DNA from: Chamaecrista fasciculata
Taxonomy: Eukaryota > Streptophyta > Magnoliopsida > Fabales > Fabaceae
Direction of reading: 5' to 3'
Length of the DNA stretch: 64,000 bases
Assembly: GCA_003254925.1 (NCBI GenBank)
Contig: QANZ01026932.1
Span: forward strand, 206,085-270,084
Shown piece after piece: positions 12,989-25,100 of the stretch. The notes beneath the pieces are model-generated. The model made no database searches and was not told where the DNA came from. It was given only the letters and a program-made list of their open reading frames with translations. The position numbers and the translations under genes are program-made. How positions within the stretch are numbered: position 1 is the stretch's first letter; the number at the start of each line of letters is the position of its first letter.

Positions 12989-13611
12989 TTCTGATTCCTG
13001 TCTCTTTTGAAGTGGAAGAACATGGTCACATGTTTCTCCTTATAGTTTCTATGTATGTATACATTATGTATGCACATAATGTCTCTTTTTGATGTTTGTA
13101 CCTACCTGTCTGCAGTTTGAATGAATGAATGTCATAGAAATGTGCTTCAGTTTCTATTAGTCTATACCCAAAATTTGTTGGATAAATCTAGTTTTAATGC
13201 TACTACGACGGCCAAAGCATAATGTCGATAAATATCTCTTATGCAGATGGAGTTGGTCAAATTCGCTATAAATCCACTAACTGTGTGGTAATATATTAAC
13301 CCAACAAATTATCATTTTTTAAGCTCTTATATGAGGTCTTTTCAGGTTATATCTCTCATGATATATACATTCTAATTATCTTGACTTGATCATCGGATTT
13401 GGCGTCAACACTCACATGAAGAGTTTTTATGTTCTCTATGTTCTTCTGTGGCTATAATTTTTTATTGTTTTCCTCCATTATATTCATTCTTTTGGAGTTT
13501 TTGTCTTTTAACTCATTCCAACTTGATATGCGTCACAAACAGAAGTACCTGCATGTGAGAGCATTCAGAAGATTTCAAAATTAAAACTTAATATCAAATT
13601 GCTTATCAGTA
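12917..13611. other. 3' region of PER1, no gene
   Basis: 3' UTR sequence with a long AT microsatellite, then AT-rich intergenic DNA. A 10-base inverted pair (AATTTGTTGG about 13173, CCAACAAATT about 13301) brackets about 140 bases but is too short to call an element. Nothing else is recognised. Confidence 0.6.
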
Positions 13612-13616
13612 CCAAT

Positions 13617-15736
13617 TGATGGAGATTGTGCCTTATGGTCAATCATTTTATATGTATAAACATATTGTTTGACTGATTTATGAATGATAAATTATATCGT
13701 TATCATATTATTAGCATGTTTATTATGATAACAATTCTTAATTAGTTATGTGATAATTATTTTAAACTGTCCCTGGTCGATTATTCACGTGGGAACGTGA
13801 ATGAACTAAGACCAACATGACTTTGGTGTATAGAGATACACGCATGTGATGCTTCTCAAGAGTCATTGTGCAATTATGTAATGGGTTATAAGTTGCTGGA
13901 CCGACCCGGAGAGTCCTGCATTAGTCATGAGCTAGTCTCTCCTGTACACTTGTCACGATGCCCTTAGATCTGAGGTCTTCATTATTCCGGCGTTGTAGAT
14001 GCTGAACTTTGGCCTAGTCCAACGTTGCCCGTAACAAGGTAGCCATACAGGCTAGGTACGGGTTTAGTTGTTTGCCGTGCTAAGGAATGTGGTTGACCAA
14101 TAAGAAATTTTGTCCCTCATTAAGTTGAGAGATATTTGACTAGGCCCTCGATGAGTTTGTCCAAGGAATGTGTGGCCACATAGGGTAATGGGACTAACTC
14201 AAGGAATCGAGAAAGTTATGGTTTGGATTACAAGGATGACTTTCCCATGCCTTATCCATGACCAAAATATCGTGCGACATTAGGGATTATGACAAGGTGG
14301 TACTAAGGTTAAGTCGTTGATGTTAAAATGATAACTCACGTGTTTTGGGTAGTCGTGATGGCTTGCTAGAGTCCGCTCTCGACTTGTGAGTCATAGAGAT
14401 GGCTTGCTGCCAATTTCACATGAGGCCTGCTGGGTCACACATGAGCAGGATCAATATACTGTAATGGGACACGAATTAGGGTTAATTCGTGAGTCACTTT
14501 AGTGACACAATTTAAGACATAGTTGAATGTCTTAGGACATGAAGTCTTGTCTTAAATAAAATCTACATTTATAATATTTAAATTTGTTAGACAAGTTTAA
14601 ATATATTAATTGTTAAATAGTTAATTTGATTAATCTATTTACAATTGAATTCTCATTTAGAATATTAGGGATAATGAATTGACTAAGTCTCCTAAGAGTT
14701 AGGGAGTTATTGATTTATTAAATTCTCTAATATTGAAGAGTAAGATGGGGTGGCGCCTCACTCTTGAATTTAATTAATGAAATATGATTTTGTTAATTTG
14801 AATTCAAGATTTAAATTTGAATTAAGATATTAGGGTAATATTTTAATTCAATTTGTTAAGGAATTAATAAGTTGGTTATAACTTCCTAGGAGTTAGGATT
14901 GTTATCTTATTTATTAAATTCCTATAAAACAAATAAGAGGGGGCGAATTCTTGGAGATTCAAATGCAAGATTTGATCTTGCGCATTTTGAATTTCAAGAA
15001 TGTTTTTTGAATTTTAGGTTAAGATATTAATGTAATATTTTAATTAAGAATTCAAATCCTCTTGACTCATTCCAACCAATGGGAAGTGTGCATTTTAGAT
15101 TTAGGTTTCAAGATATGATCTTGAAATTTAAATTGAGATTGCCTCTTAATCTTGAATTATAATATTAATGTAATCTTGTAATCAAGATTTGGTGATTCCC
15201 TAATTTGAGGGATGGGGACTCTTTAAAACGCACAAAGAAGTCGCATATCCCAAGTGGAGAAAACAAAGGGTGAGTTTCGAACTAGCCCTAAACTTAGGGT
15301 TTAAAAGGCGAATTGTGTGTGAGAGTAAGTAGAGGCGCAAAACCTAGAGTAAGTGTGGCCAAGAAAGTCGTTCTTGGTAGTGTGCTCATCTCTTGAGTTT
15401 TGGCGAGGAATTTTTGAGGAAAAATTTCATACTAGTGCGCCACCTTGGTTCTTAGATTTTCAAGAAGTATTCTTGAAATTTCAAGATTTGTACATTGGTT
15501 CCCATAATCTCTTGGAGAAGAGATTGGAGGCCAGCACTCGAGTATCTGCCAAACTGTTCGTGTGGATCACCGGCAGAGGAAGGACACGAGTTTGTGGACT
15601 TCTTGGAATTGCATTCATCCAAGCATCCGTTTGAGTTAGGTAAACATCTTATCTCACTAGTATAAACATCCTATGGAGGAGATTATAAAATTTTAATTTT
15701 ACCTTTTTCGCGGCTTTTGATCCATAATCTCCGACA
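13617..15736 (+). mobile_element. Solo LTR of an LTR retrotransposon, about 2.1 kb
   Basis: The element opens TGATGGAGATT and closes AATCTCCGACA, which are inverted matches at 9 of 11 positions with the standard TG...CA ends. It is bracketed by a perfect 5-bp target duplication CCAAT (13612-13616 and 15737-15741). There is no protein-coding interior, so this is a single LTR left by recombination between two LTRs. The orientation is inferred from the 3' end (ATAATCTCCGACA), which resembles Copia LTR ends; the family is not certain. The perfect duplication suggests a fairly recent insertion. Confidence 0.8.
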
Positions 15737-15990
15737 CCAATTCCAAAGTTAATATCTTTTATGATAAATCTAAGCTTTGTCCTTCGTTAGTTAGAAACAC
15801 CTCTAAAAAAGTCTATATGATAAATTTGAAATTTATTCTAACAAGTGTTTGGTGACAAGCTGCACGGAACCTAAAATATTATGAAGAAAGTTTTAACTGT
15901 TTAAGTCTATAAGAAAAACCATGGTTAAAAAATTTTTGAAATTTATGAGATATCATAAAACAGAGAGGTATGTATGTATAGTAGTACTAT

Positions 15991-16297
15991 GAGTAAACTA
16001 CTAAATTGGTCCCTGGATTATTTACTCGGTGACAGATTGGCCCCCGAATTTAGGAAATTGACAAATAGGTCCTCGAATTTTTCTAACGAGTCAAATAGGT
16101 CCCCGAATTTTTATAACATTTGTCAAATAGATCCTTCTGTGCATGTTATTCGGGGACCTATTTGACTAACCTTAGAAAAATTCGACGACCTATTTGACTC
16201 GTTAGAAAAATTCGGGGACCTATTTATCAATTTCCTAAATTCAGGGACCAATCTGTCAGCGAGCCAATAATCCAGGGACCAATTTGGTATTTTACTC
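15991..16297. mobile_element. Foldback MITE, 307 bp, 10-bp target duplication
   Basis: Two arms of about 150 bases are near-perfect inverted copies, with repeated AATTGGTCCCTGGATTAT and AATAGGTCC.CGAATTTTTCTAACGAG modules. The ends are GAGTAAA and TTTACTC. The flanks are perfect direct repeats GTAGTACTAT at 15981-15990 and 16298-16307. No coding sequence. The 9-10-bp duplication points to a Mutator-type transposase acting in trans. Confidence 0.88.
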
Positions 16298-16615
16298 GTA
16301 GTACTATTAATATTATTAGAGGCAACGCATCCCAATGATGCGCGTGTTCACAAATGGAACTCGTTATTCAGTCTTTGCTTTTCTTCATTTTTCAACGTGT
16401 GGATCCCAGCAAGCACCAGCCTGTGTCCAACTACAACGTTCCAAAAGCTATTCAAACTTCAAACCTCTATATGAGTAAATTACGGACAATTTCTGTACCC
16501 TTTTTTTGTTATGTAAAACTTGTAACCCAAAGTCTTTCATCCATCTTCTTCTATACTCTCCCACTATTATTTTCTTGTTTTCTTCTGCTTTACCCTTTGA
16601 GAGAAAAACATAAAG

Positions 16616-17984
16616 ATGAAGCAGCCACCCTCCTCCATCTTCAAACTCGTTATTATACTAATCACTCTTCAACTACACCCATCTCTCATTGTTACTCTCT
16701 CTCCTTGCAGAAACTTCTGTAATAACATTCCCATAAACTACCCTTTTGGCCTAGACGATGGATGTGGGTCACCCCAATTCAGACACATGCTAAATTGCTC
16801 AAACGACTTGTTCTTCCAAACACCTTCAGGTTCTTACAAGGTTCAATCCATAGACTATGACAAAAAATCAATGGTAATCTACGACCCTCAAATGTCCACG
16901 TGTTCTATTCTTCAGCCTCATCATGACTTTGTTATGACTGATGTTCAATCAGCCATAATCCCACCATCACAAGACACAGTTTTTGCACTCCTTAATTGCT
17001 CTATTGACTCCCCTGTTCTTAACCATTACAAGTATCTCTGCTTCAATTTTTCTGGTCATTCATGTGATGAGCTTTATGGGTCATGTAATGCCTTTAGGGT
17101 CTTTCATTTGTTAACCAATAGTTCGCCACCTTGTTGTTTTACTAGCTACAATACTGTGAAGTTTATGAGTATGAACATATTGGATTGTTCACATTATACT
17201 TCGTTGTTTAATGTGGATAATTTGAAGGGTGTTGGGCCTTTGGATTGGGTTTATGGGATTAAGCTTTCGTTTAGTTTGCCAGATACTGGATGTGAAAGTT
17301 GCAGAAAATCTGGTGGGACGTGTGGGTTTGATACTGATACTGAGGGGCTTCTCTGTCTCTGCTCAACTACTACTAATTCTTCTCGTGAATGTGGTAAGTG
17401 AAGTGATTTTGTATTTCTATGAGTAGAAGAGTGAAAATGGGAAAAGAAAAGAAACTCCCTTAAAAATTTTTCTGGAAAAGAAAAGTTTTTCTTTTTATTT
17501 TTCGTAGTCTAGATTTTATGGATATGTGACCTGTTAGTTTAAACAAAATGTCCTTTCAAAACATGATTCCATTTAGTTTTATCAGTATTTTTGAGCTGAA
17601 CACATGACCTTGGCAAACAAATGAAAAAAATTTAAGGACTAAAATAGAATTAAAAGAAAGTTTAAGGGTCAATACAGAATTTACCTTTTAGTTCAAGAAC
17701 TAAAATGAGATTTTGATTAAAAAAACACTTTTTCCTCTTCCTCCACCAATTTCCCTTCATGTCAGACTGTTTGTATGGTCAAAATTATCATAATCTTGTA
17801 TTATATATATATGGTCTTGGGCTCTTATTTTTTAGGTGGTTAGTCTTTGATTACTGAATGTTTTTGTATATCAGCTGCTGGCAGCATAATAGCAAGTGGA
17901 CAGAGCAGTAATATTCCGTGGATGCCTTACCAATTGGCTTTGTTTCTTGGAGCATTTCTTCACACGGTAACGAGGCTCATTTGA
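16616..17984 (+). CDS. WAK-like galacturonan-binding extracellular protein without kinase (At3g17350-like)
   Basis: Predicted cell-wall/plasma-membrane protein with the extracellular half of a wall-associated receptor kinase. Exons 16616-17393 and 17875-17984 splice in phase 1 to 295 residues. A signal peptide (FKLVIILITLQLHPSLIV) is followed by a GUB_WAK pectin-binding module beginning CRNFCNNIPINYPFGLDDGC at residue 31. A WAK-associated cysteine module (GCESCRKSGGTCGFD...LLCLC) lies near residues 225-250. The small second exon adds a Ser/Gly-rich stretch and a hydrophobic tail (YQLALFLGAFLHTVT), consistent with a GPI-anchor signal or a terminal membrane helix. No kinase domain follows; TGA is at 17982-17984. 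The gene lies between importin-like and POK1-like genes as in Arabidopsis, which supports orthology. The ligand and role are inferred from the family only. Confidence 0.85.
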
Positions 17985-20900
17985 GAGTTTGAGTTTAAAC
18001 TTTTTAGTGTCTTTTATCTATTATTGTTAATATGCACTTAAAAGGCAGAGTTTTTTTGTATTCTGTGACATGCTTCTTTGAGACTTCAAATTGAGCAGTG
18101 TATGGTATGGTTTTGGAATTTTGGTAAGTTCTTCAGCAGTTGAGAAAAATTGCCCCCTAAATGAAACATTGTGCAAAAGGTTTTTTTTCTTTTTTTCCTA
18201 TCTTCACATGGCATGTTCACTGTGAGCAGTAACTTCTCTTACCTTTTCACCAACTTTCTAGTTTCTACACCACATGTATATGTCATGAAGGCTAAAGCAA
18301 TTTTTCTTCTGCACTTTTGTACGCAATTGATTTCTTTTTTATTTAGAAAAAAATTGGAATCACGAATTGCTGTTATCCATTGATAATGAAGGAGAAAATG
18401 GATGGAAAAATGATGGTTGCATAGTTTTTTTTTTAAATGATGATGCGCCAAAAAACTTTATTCCTTTATTTTAATTAGGAGAATTTAAAATCTTTTGGCG
18501 CATTGTTGTTGCTACTGTGAAAGTGTGAAGCATGGAGTTTGGATTTTGTAGAACCTATGTTGCAGAGTGTTTACTAAATTTACCCATGAGATTATTGTTA
18601 GTGTCTTCCCATAGGATAGGAGAGTGAGTTTTCAAATATAATGTTTCTTATTTGGTCTCTTGTACTTTTTGACTCTCTTAGTAAAATATTGGCATCCTAG
18701 GTTCTAAACTCCAATTAACTTTTTTTTTTTTGGTATTAAACTCCAATTAACTTTATTCCAGCACATTGGGCCAGTTTCTAAAAATCATTGTGAACTTTTA
18801 AAAACTAACCAGGGAGATATTATATATGACTGTTTTTCCTTGCTTTTTGAGAAGAAAAAAGCTTTTGCTTCTTTCTCACATGCCACCATAAAAAATGTTA
18901 CTACTTCATAAAAATAGGTTATAATATTAACACAGTATCATGGAAAAATCACTTGACGTAATAATTACATTAATCAAAGATCTTATTAACTTATTTTAGT
19001 AAATACAAAAGCAACTTTTTTTTTGCATTTTAATTAAAATTTACTTGAATAAGAATCACGTTAAAATTAAGAAAAATTCTTCCACAACTCATAGTACCAA
19101 ACAAATCCAATCTACCATCTTGTCCATTTTATGAAATTATCGTATAGGTTTTCTCATTCAAGGAACTAAAAAGATTATTATCCAATAAAAGCTCAAAAGC
19201 ATGTATAAAAAATCAATGTTACGAGAATCAAACTAAATCAGACAGTCTATCTTTTTTTTTTTTTTTCGGTGAATAAAAGTTTAGGTGAGTTGGACTCCGG
19301 GGGCTCACCAAGGTTAGAGCATACCTCAAACTAAATCAAGCGGTCTATCTTTGATTAGTCTGATCAAGTGATCAATATTTATTAAACAAAATGATCAAGT
19401 TTAAGAATAAAAATTCTTTTAAGAGTTGACTCACTTTATAATTTATACTATCAAAAAAATAAAAATGAATTATTATATCGGAATTGAATCCGTGTCACCC
19501 AACAAGTATAAAATCACTAAAGTCCTTGTCAACACAACTGGAAAAACCACTTTTCTTTTGTTTTTTAATTGAGCTTTTTTTTTTAATCTCCAACACAGTA
19601 ATTAATAAAATACAAATAAACAAATAAAAGATCTAAAAGTCCAAATTGTAAAATTTGAACTTAATATTGTATTGTAATATGAATTATATACATTGAATTG
19701 TTAATGTATAATTATTTGTTATAGCTAGTAGTAGACCAAATTCCAATCCCTTAGCCAATTCCTCCCTAACATAAGTAACACTAGATAGATATCAACTAAC
19801 ACTAGATAGATATCAACTAACGAAGGTAGAGGGTTTTTAACCCATTCAAGAGGACTCATTCTTGTGTCAAACAAATTGGATAGACAAACAGCTGTCAAGT
19901 TAACGGATTTAGGGATCCAACTAAAGCTACAATCATATAAAGAACTGGAAACATAAATAATGTCAACCCCGGTTGCTCTAAAAAAAGACATAATCAAACT
20001 CAAAGCAACAATAATTATTTGATAAAATGCCACCGTGAAAGCAAAACAAGAAACGACGCCGTGTAAGTACCTGACCTAGAAAAAACTCCACCAAACACCC
20101 AAAAACCGGAACCACCCTAGGAAACCACCATGGAAGTCAGAAGCCGCAGTGGAATGTCTATTCCAGAGTTGCTGCAGCAGAGAAAGCCAAAACATATCGA
20201 TACCGTGGGAGTTCTGATCCAGAACGTTGCCGTCACAAAATCCTAAAAATAAAGTAACACTCTCATAAAGAGAGAAAATGAGTCTCACGGGGGAGATAGT
20301 TTTAACACTGCCTAGACAGAGGGGCTACAGCTGCTATACAGAAAAATAAAGGGGGACTAGTACCGTTGGAAGGGTGACAACCCAACAATAACTCTAAAAA
20401 AAAACGCAAGGGAGAGAGAGCATAGAGTAAAATGGGGTGGTTAGAGTTTCTGTTACCTAATTCCAATCCCTCTAGCAAAGCAAATTAACTTCCGTAACTT
20501 TATATCAGCTCCGCTGCTCAAGTTCTCATCATGCAAAATCATGTGAACTTTAATTTTTGTTCGCATTTACTTAGATATATTTTATATCTTTTCTGTAGGC
20601 CAGTTTCTAAAATCATTTTGACTTTTAGATTCAAATTCAAATTTAAATTTCAATTGGTGAAAGAAATCATATGGGTTTAAGAATAGATTACAACGCATCT
20701 TATAGTTCATAATTTTTTTATCTTTAAAGTATCGCAAAAGAGTTTATTAAAAAAGGCATGCAAGTTAAATTTAATATTGCCCTGATATGATCATAAAACT
20801 AATCAATTGGCTCATTTATGTAATTACTAGACAATTAGTGACATGCAGTTATGGACATAGTTGCCTATTTGGTGACTACTTTTTGATTGAGTGGTTGCAT

Positions 20901-22155
20901 AAATATATTATAGATGGAAAGTCTTGGTGAAATTTCTTTCTTATTTAAGTCAATATAATAATAAAATAGCGATATGAAGGAGCAAGAGTAAAGAAGGTTT
21001 GTTAAGGTACCATGGCAAATTGGCAATGGCATGGTTAACAACTTTTAAAGATGTTAGAATATATATATATATATATATATCTTATATTATATGGCTCCAC
21101 CCCTTTCTGGTTGTCCACAGTTTAAAACTATAGTACAAAATTAATAATAAGAGGAAAATTATTATTTGATCCCTTCTTTTTTACTGAGTTAACGATTTAG
21201 TCCCTCATTTATTTTACATAACGGGCACGCAAAGCCTCTAGTATATATATATATATATATAAATACGTGACTAGAAAGTGTCTGATATATATTCTCTTAG
21301 ATGATTAATTGAACTTATAATGATCAATATAATTAATAAATAATTGCATTTTATATGTGCTTAAGTATACATAAACATAATCTCACAATGTAATCAAATG
21401 ACAAAAATTTGTCTACCCTTATTTAAACATTAAGATTTTATTCGACTATAATTTGATCCCACACCTAAGCCGGGTCTATAGAACAATTTATGCCGGGTCT
21501 TAAGTAACAAACTTTAATTTCTAACAATTCATTTTGCTACTTTTCAAGATAAATATGAGTTAGGCTATGTAAGAACAACAAGACTAGCATTTCATGTTAT
21601 ATCTAATAGTTATTTATAAAAATTCTTTTTGTTTGTTCTTTGGAACATTAAAAAAATATTTAAAATATTCTTAAGCTAATGAAATATTTATGATCAAAAA
21701 ATAAAGTTTGAACTTTTTAAACTATAATTATACATACAGAATTCGGGAATTATTTTCGCCAAAAAAAAAAAATTCGGGAATTATTGATAAGCTCTGATTG
21801 GATCTTGTAATGCAGCTCCAAATCAGAATTTAAAATTTGAAATCCGTCGTCAGAGGTCATACTGCAAATTACACATTTGTAGAAGGGTATGCGCGTAAAT
21901 AAGCAATAGTTTAATTTGAAAATAGGCGGGCCTGCATTTTTTTTTTTTAATTTTTTTATTTATGAGCTACCTTCAGCATATTGCATCTACTTTCTGATCT
22001 GACACACACTTGCTTCCTTCTCTATTCCAATTTTCGTTGCTTCTCTCTATCAATCGTTATTACAGAACCTGAATTTTTTCACAATTTCTTTGTCTCCTTC
22101 ATGGACTAAAACCTAGCTCATTCAAATTTTCTGCTAGCAAATTCCGAGTAGCAGG
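17985..22155. other. AT-rich intergenic region between WAK-like gene and kinesin
   Basis: About 4.2 kb without a convincing gene. It contains poly-T runs with GGTGAGTTGGACTCCGGG-type sequence near 19290, AT microsatellites at 21061-21080 and 21243-21261, and a degenerate LINE scrap (listed separately). The last 150-200 bases are probably the pyrimidine-rich leader of the kinesin gene. Confidence 0.6.
19725..20033 (-). mobile_element. LINE scrap: C-terminal part of an RNase H-like (RVT_3) domain
   Basis: The minus-strand frame reads DCSFSWIPKSVNLTAVCLSN followed by LEWVKNPLPSLV. This resembles the end of the RNase H-like domain of plant non-LTR retrotransposons (pattern: W-I-P-x-S-x-N...W-V-x-x-P). 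No reverse transcriptase remains next to it. A 21-base direct repeat (CTAGATAGATATCAACTAAC) lies inside at about 19780-19820. A degenerate host or LINE fragment is equally possible. Confidence 0.35.
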
Positions 22156-25100
22156 ATGTTTAACGAAAGCTCTACTTCTCGAGCTCTAGGTCGGAACATC
22201 TCGAGGAACCCTAGTCAATTAGAAGGAAATGAGAATGAGTTTGAGGTTTCACAGTCGCTAAATAGCTATCCACCTCCGAGGACTCCTTTGAACTCTATAA
22301 CAGACCCGTCTCAGTGCCAAAAGGAATCTATTGAATCTGAAGTTAATTCTCATTATAAACTCGAAGCGATTCGACCAGGTCGATCATCGGACAAAAGAAT
22401 TGAAGCTTCTTCCTCTGATAGGTTTGGGAACTTCAGTTTTAGCTATGCGACTCCGAGGGTTTTGGGTCGTAATGGGAAGGCACATTCGGAGCCCAACTCG
22501 GCACAAAGCACCCCGGCGAGAAATGCATCGAGAGTTTCGCTCGGTGGATCAGTGGGGATTTGTGCTGGAAGCAGAGTTCCATACTCAGGTGGTGGAAAAT
22601 CTGGGAGTTCCGGTACATTTTTGAAAGGTATTTCGGTTGCAAACTCAGAGTTGTGCAAGGAAGTTCAGCATTTCGAGCTCAAAGAAGACCCTTCTTTTTG
22701 GATGGATCATAATGTGCAGGTTTTGTAAGACTGTTTTCTTTGGTTTATATTCAGTGCCTGTTTTCTTATTCCATCAATGTTCTTGAGTCTCAGTTGTGGT
22801 TGTTGCGTTCAGGTACTCATAAGAATTCGACCCTTAAATAATATCGAGAAGCTTGAACAAGGATACGATCGGTGCTTGAGACAGGAAAACGCTCAGACTT
22901 TGGTTTGGGCTGGTCATCCTGAAACCAGATTCACCTTCGATCATATTGCATGTGAGACCTTATCTCAGGTGCGAAATAACTTAAAGCAAAAGTTTTGTTT
23001 AGTGAACGGGAGCTTGGTTTTAAATGTCAAAGTTATTGTTGTTCAGATAATAAAGAGTTGTATGTAAGTCTTGATTTCATATTAAAATCCCCATGAAATC
23101 AACAAATAAAAATGGCATATTGAATGTTTACTTCATAATTCATATATATGCTTATTGCATAAATTTATCCAGGAAAACCTGTTTAGAGTTGCTGGAGTGC
23201 CCATGGTCGAGAATTGCTTGTCTGGTTACAATAGCTGTATGTTTGCTTATGGCCAGGTATGAACTTTTCATGTTTTGTGTGTTCACGCGTAGCTATCAAA
23301 TTATTAGTTGTTTGTGAGCTTGCTGGTGAAGTTAAAGCTCTTCTTTTGCAGACGGGCAGTGGCAAGACATATACCATGATGGGCGAGATAAAAGAGACAG
23401 AAGGACACCTTACTGAAGATAGTGGGATAACACCCAGAGTTTTTGATCATCTATTTACGAGGATTAAGGCGGTGCGATATTTAGATTGAGGTGTTTTCCC
23501 TGATTATTATTCTTTTTAAGATTGAATTTCTTAAAAGTTTTATTATGTAGGAAGAAGAGAGCAGGAGGGATGATAAACTGAGATACAGCTGCAAATGTTC
23601 CTTTTTAGAGATATACAATGAGCAAATAACAGATCTTTTAGAGCCTTCATCTACTAATCTGCAAGTAATCCAAAATTTCATATTGCTCATTTCTTTTAAA
23701 TGCAATTCACATTCTATATAGCAAGAGTTTATAACTCAGTATTCTCTCTGTAGCTCAGAGAAGATATGAAGAAGGGGGTATACGTTGAAAACCTCACTGA
23801 ACATAGTGTGGGAACTGTTAATGATGTTCTCAAGCTTTTGTTACAGGTTAGGGTCCTGTCAAACTAGTATAATTACCACTTAGCTTGATGCCATGTGTTA
23901 GTGCTTGACCATATATGGCATTCTCTTATCATCCTACACACTTAAACAGGGCACTGCCAATAGAAAGGTGGCTGCAACCCATATGAACTGTAAGAGCAGT
24001 CGATCTCACAGTGTCTTCACTTGTAATATTGAAAGCCGATGGGAGAAAGATTCTATGACTCACTTTAGGTTTGCAAGGTTGAATTTAGTAGATCTAGCTG
24101 GTTCTGAAAGGTAATTATTAATTACTTATAGTCAGAATCTTCAATGCTTGCTGTCGGTATCCTTTTTAACGAAGCTGGGTTAACTTGCACATTCGTGTAG
24201 GCAGAAAAGCTCCGGCGCAGATAGTGAACGTTTGAAAGAAGCAGCAAATATAAACAAATCCTTGTCAACACTTGGGTAATTTGTTATTGATATACTGCAG
24301 TATATTCAAAAATAAAAATACTACTATTGACAAACTCAATGGATTGACCTTCATCATTCATTTATTCTGTATGGAATTTAAATAGCTTGGTCATTATGAC
24401 TTTGGTGGATCTGACGCATGGGAAACCAAGACATGTCCCCTATCGAGATTCAAGGCTTACATTTCTTCTTCAGGTTATACCGAGAGCTTTGGAAATAAAG
24501 ATTTTTTTTCTCCGGTACACAATATTTTACAGATGGTTGCTCAGGGATATGAGATTGTATTCTATAAAATTTGCATGCAGGATTCTCTTGGTGGGAACTC
24601 AAAAACAATGATCATTGCAAATGTCAGCCCGTCCATTTGGTTCGTATAAACTAGTTAATAGAAACCAAGTGATTTTGCCATTTGTTTCGTTATATCCTTA
24701 ACATATATTTTGCTTCATGTAGCTCAGCAAGTGAAACCCTAAGCACTCTGAAGTTTGCCCAGCGAGCCAAGCTCATTCAAAACAATGTACTCACTCTAAA
24801 TAATTCTTTAATACATGCATACCTTTATGAAGTTTCTTTTCTGCTGATAATATTTGACTTGATTGATATTCTTCCTCTTCCTACAAAAAGGCAAAAGTGA
24901 ATGAAGATGCTTCAGGTGACATAAATGCATTGCAGTGGCAAATCCAACAGTTGAAGGTATTAAACAATATTGCCATGTTGTGGTAGTGTTCCACCGAAAT
25001 ATACTACTTCACGGAGCTGACTCAACTATGGTGTTTACTGAAATTGAACAGGGTCAGTTGTCCTTTCTCATAGAGAATAAAAACTTCCCGAGCCTTGTGT

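Noticed and set aside
13172-13311. 140-bp segment with 10-base inverted ends AATTTGTTGG/CCAACAAATT
   Set aside because: The inverted match is short and stops abruptly, with no target duplication; chance is likely in AT-rich DNA.
22331-22658. Alternative frames over kinesin exon 1 on both strands
   Set aside because: Shadows of the Ser-rich N-terminal exon of the KIN-12 gene.
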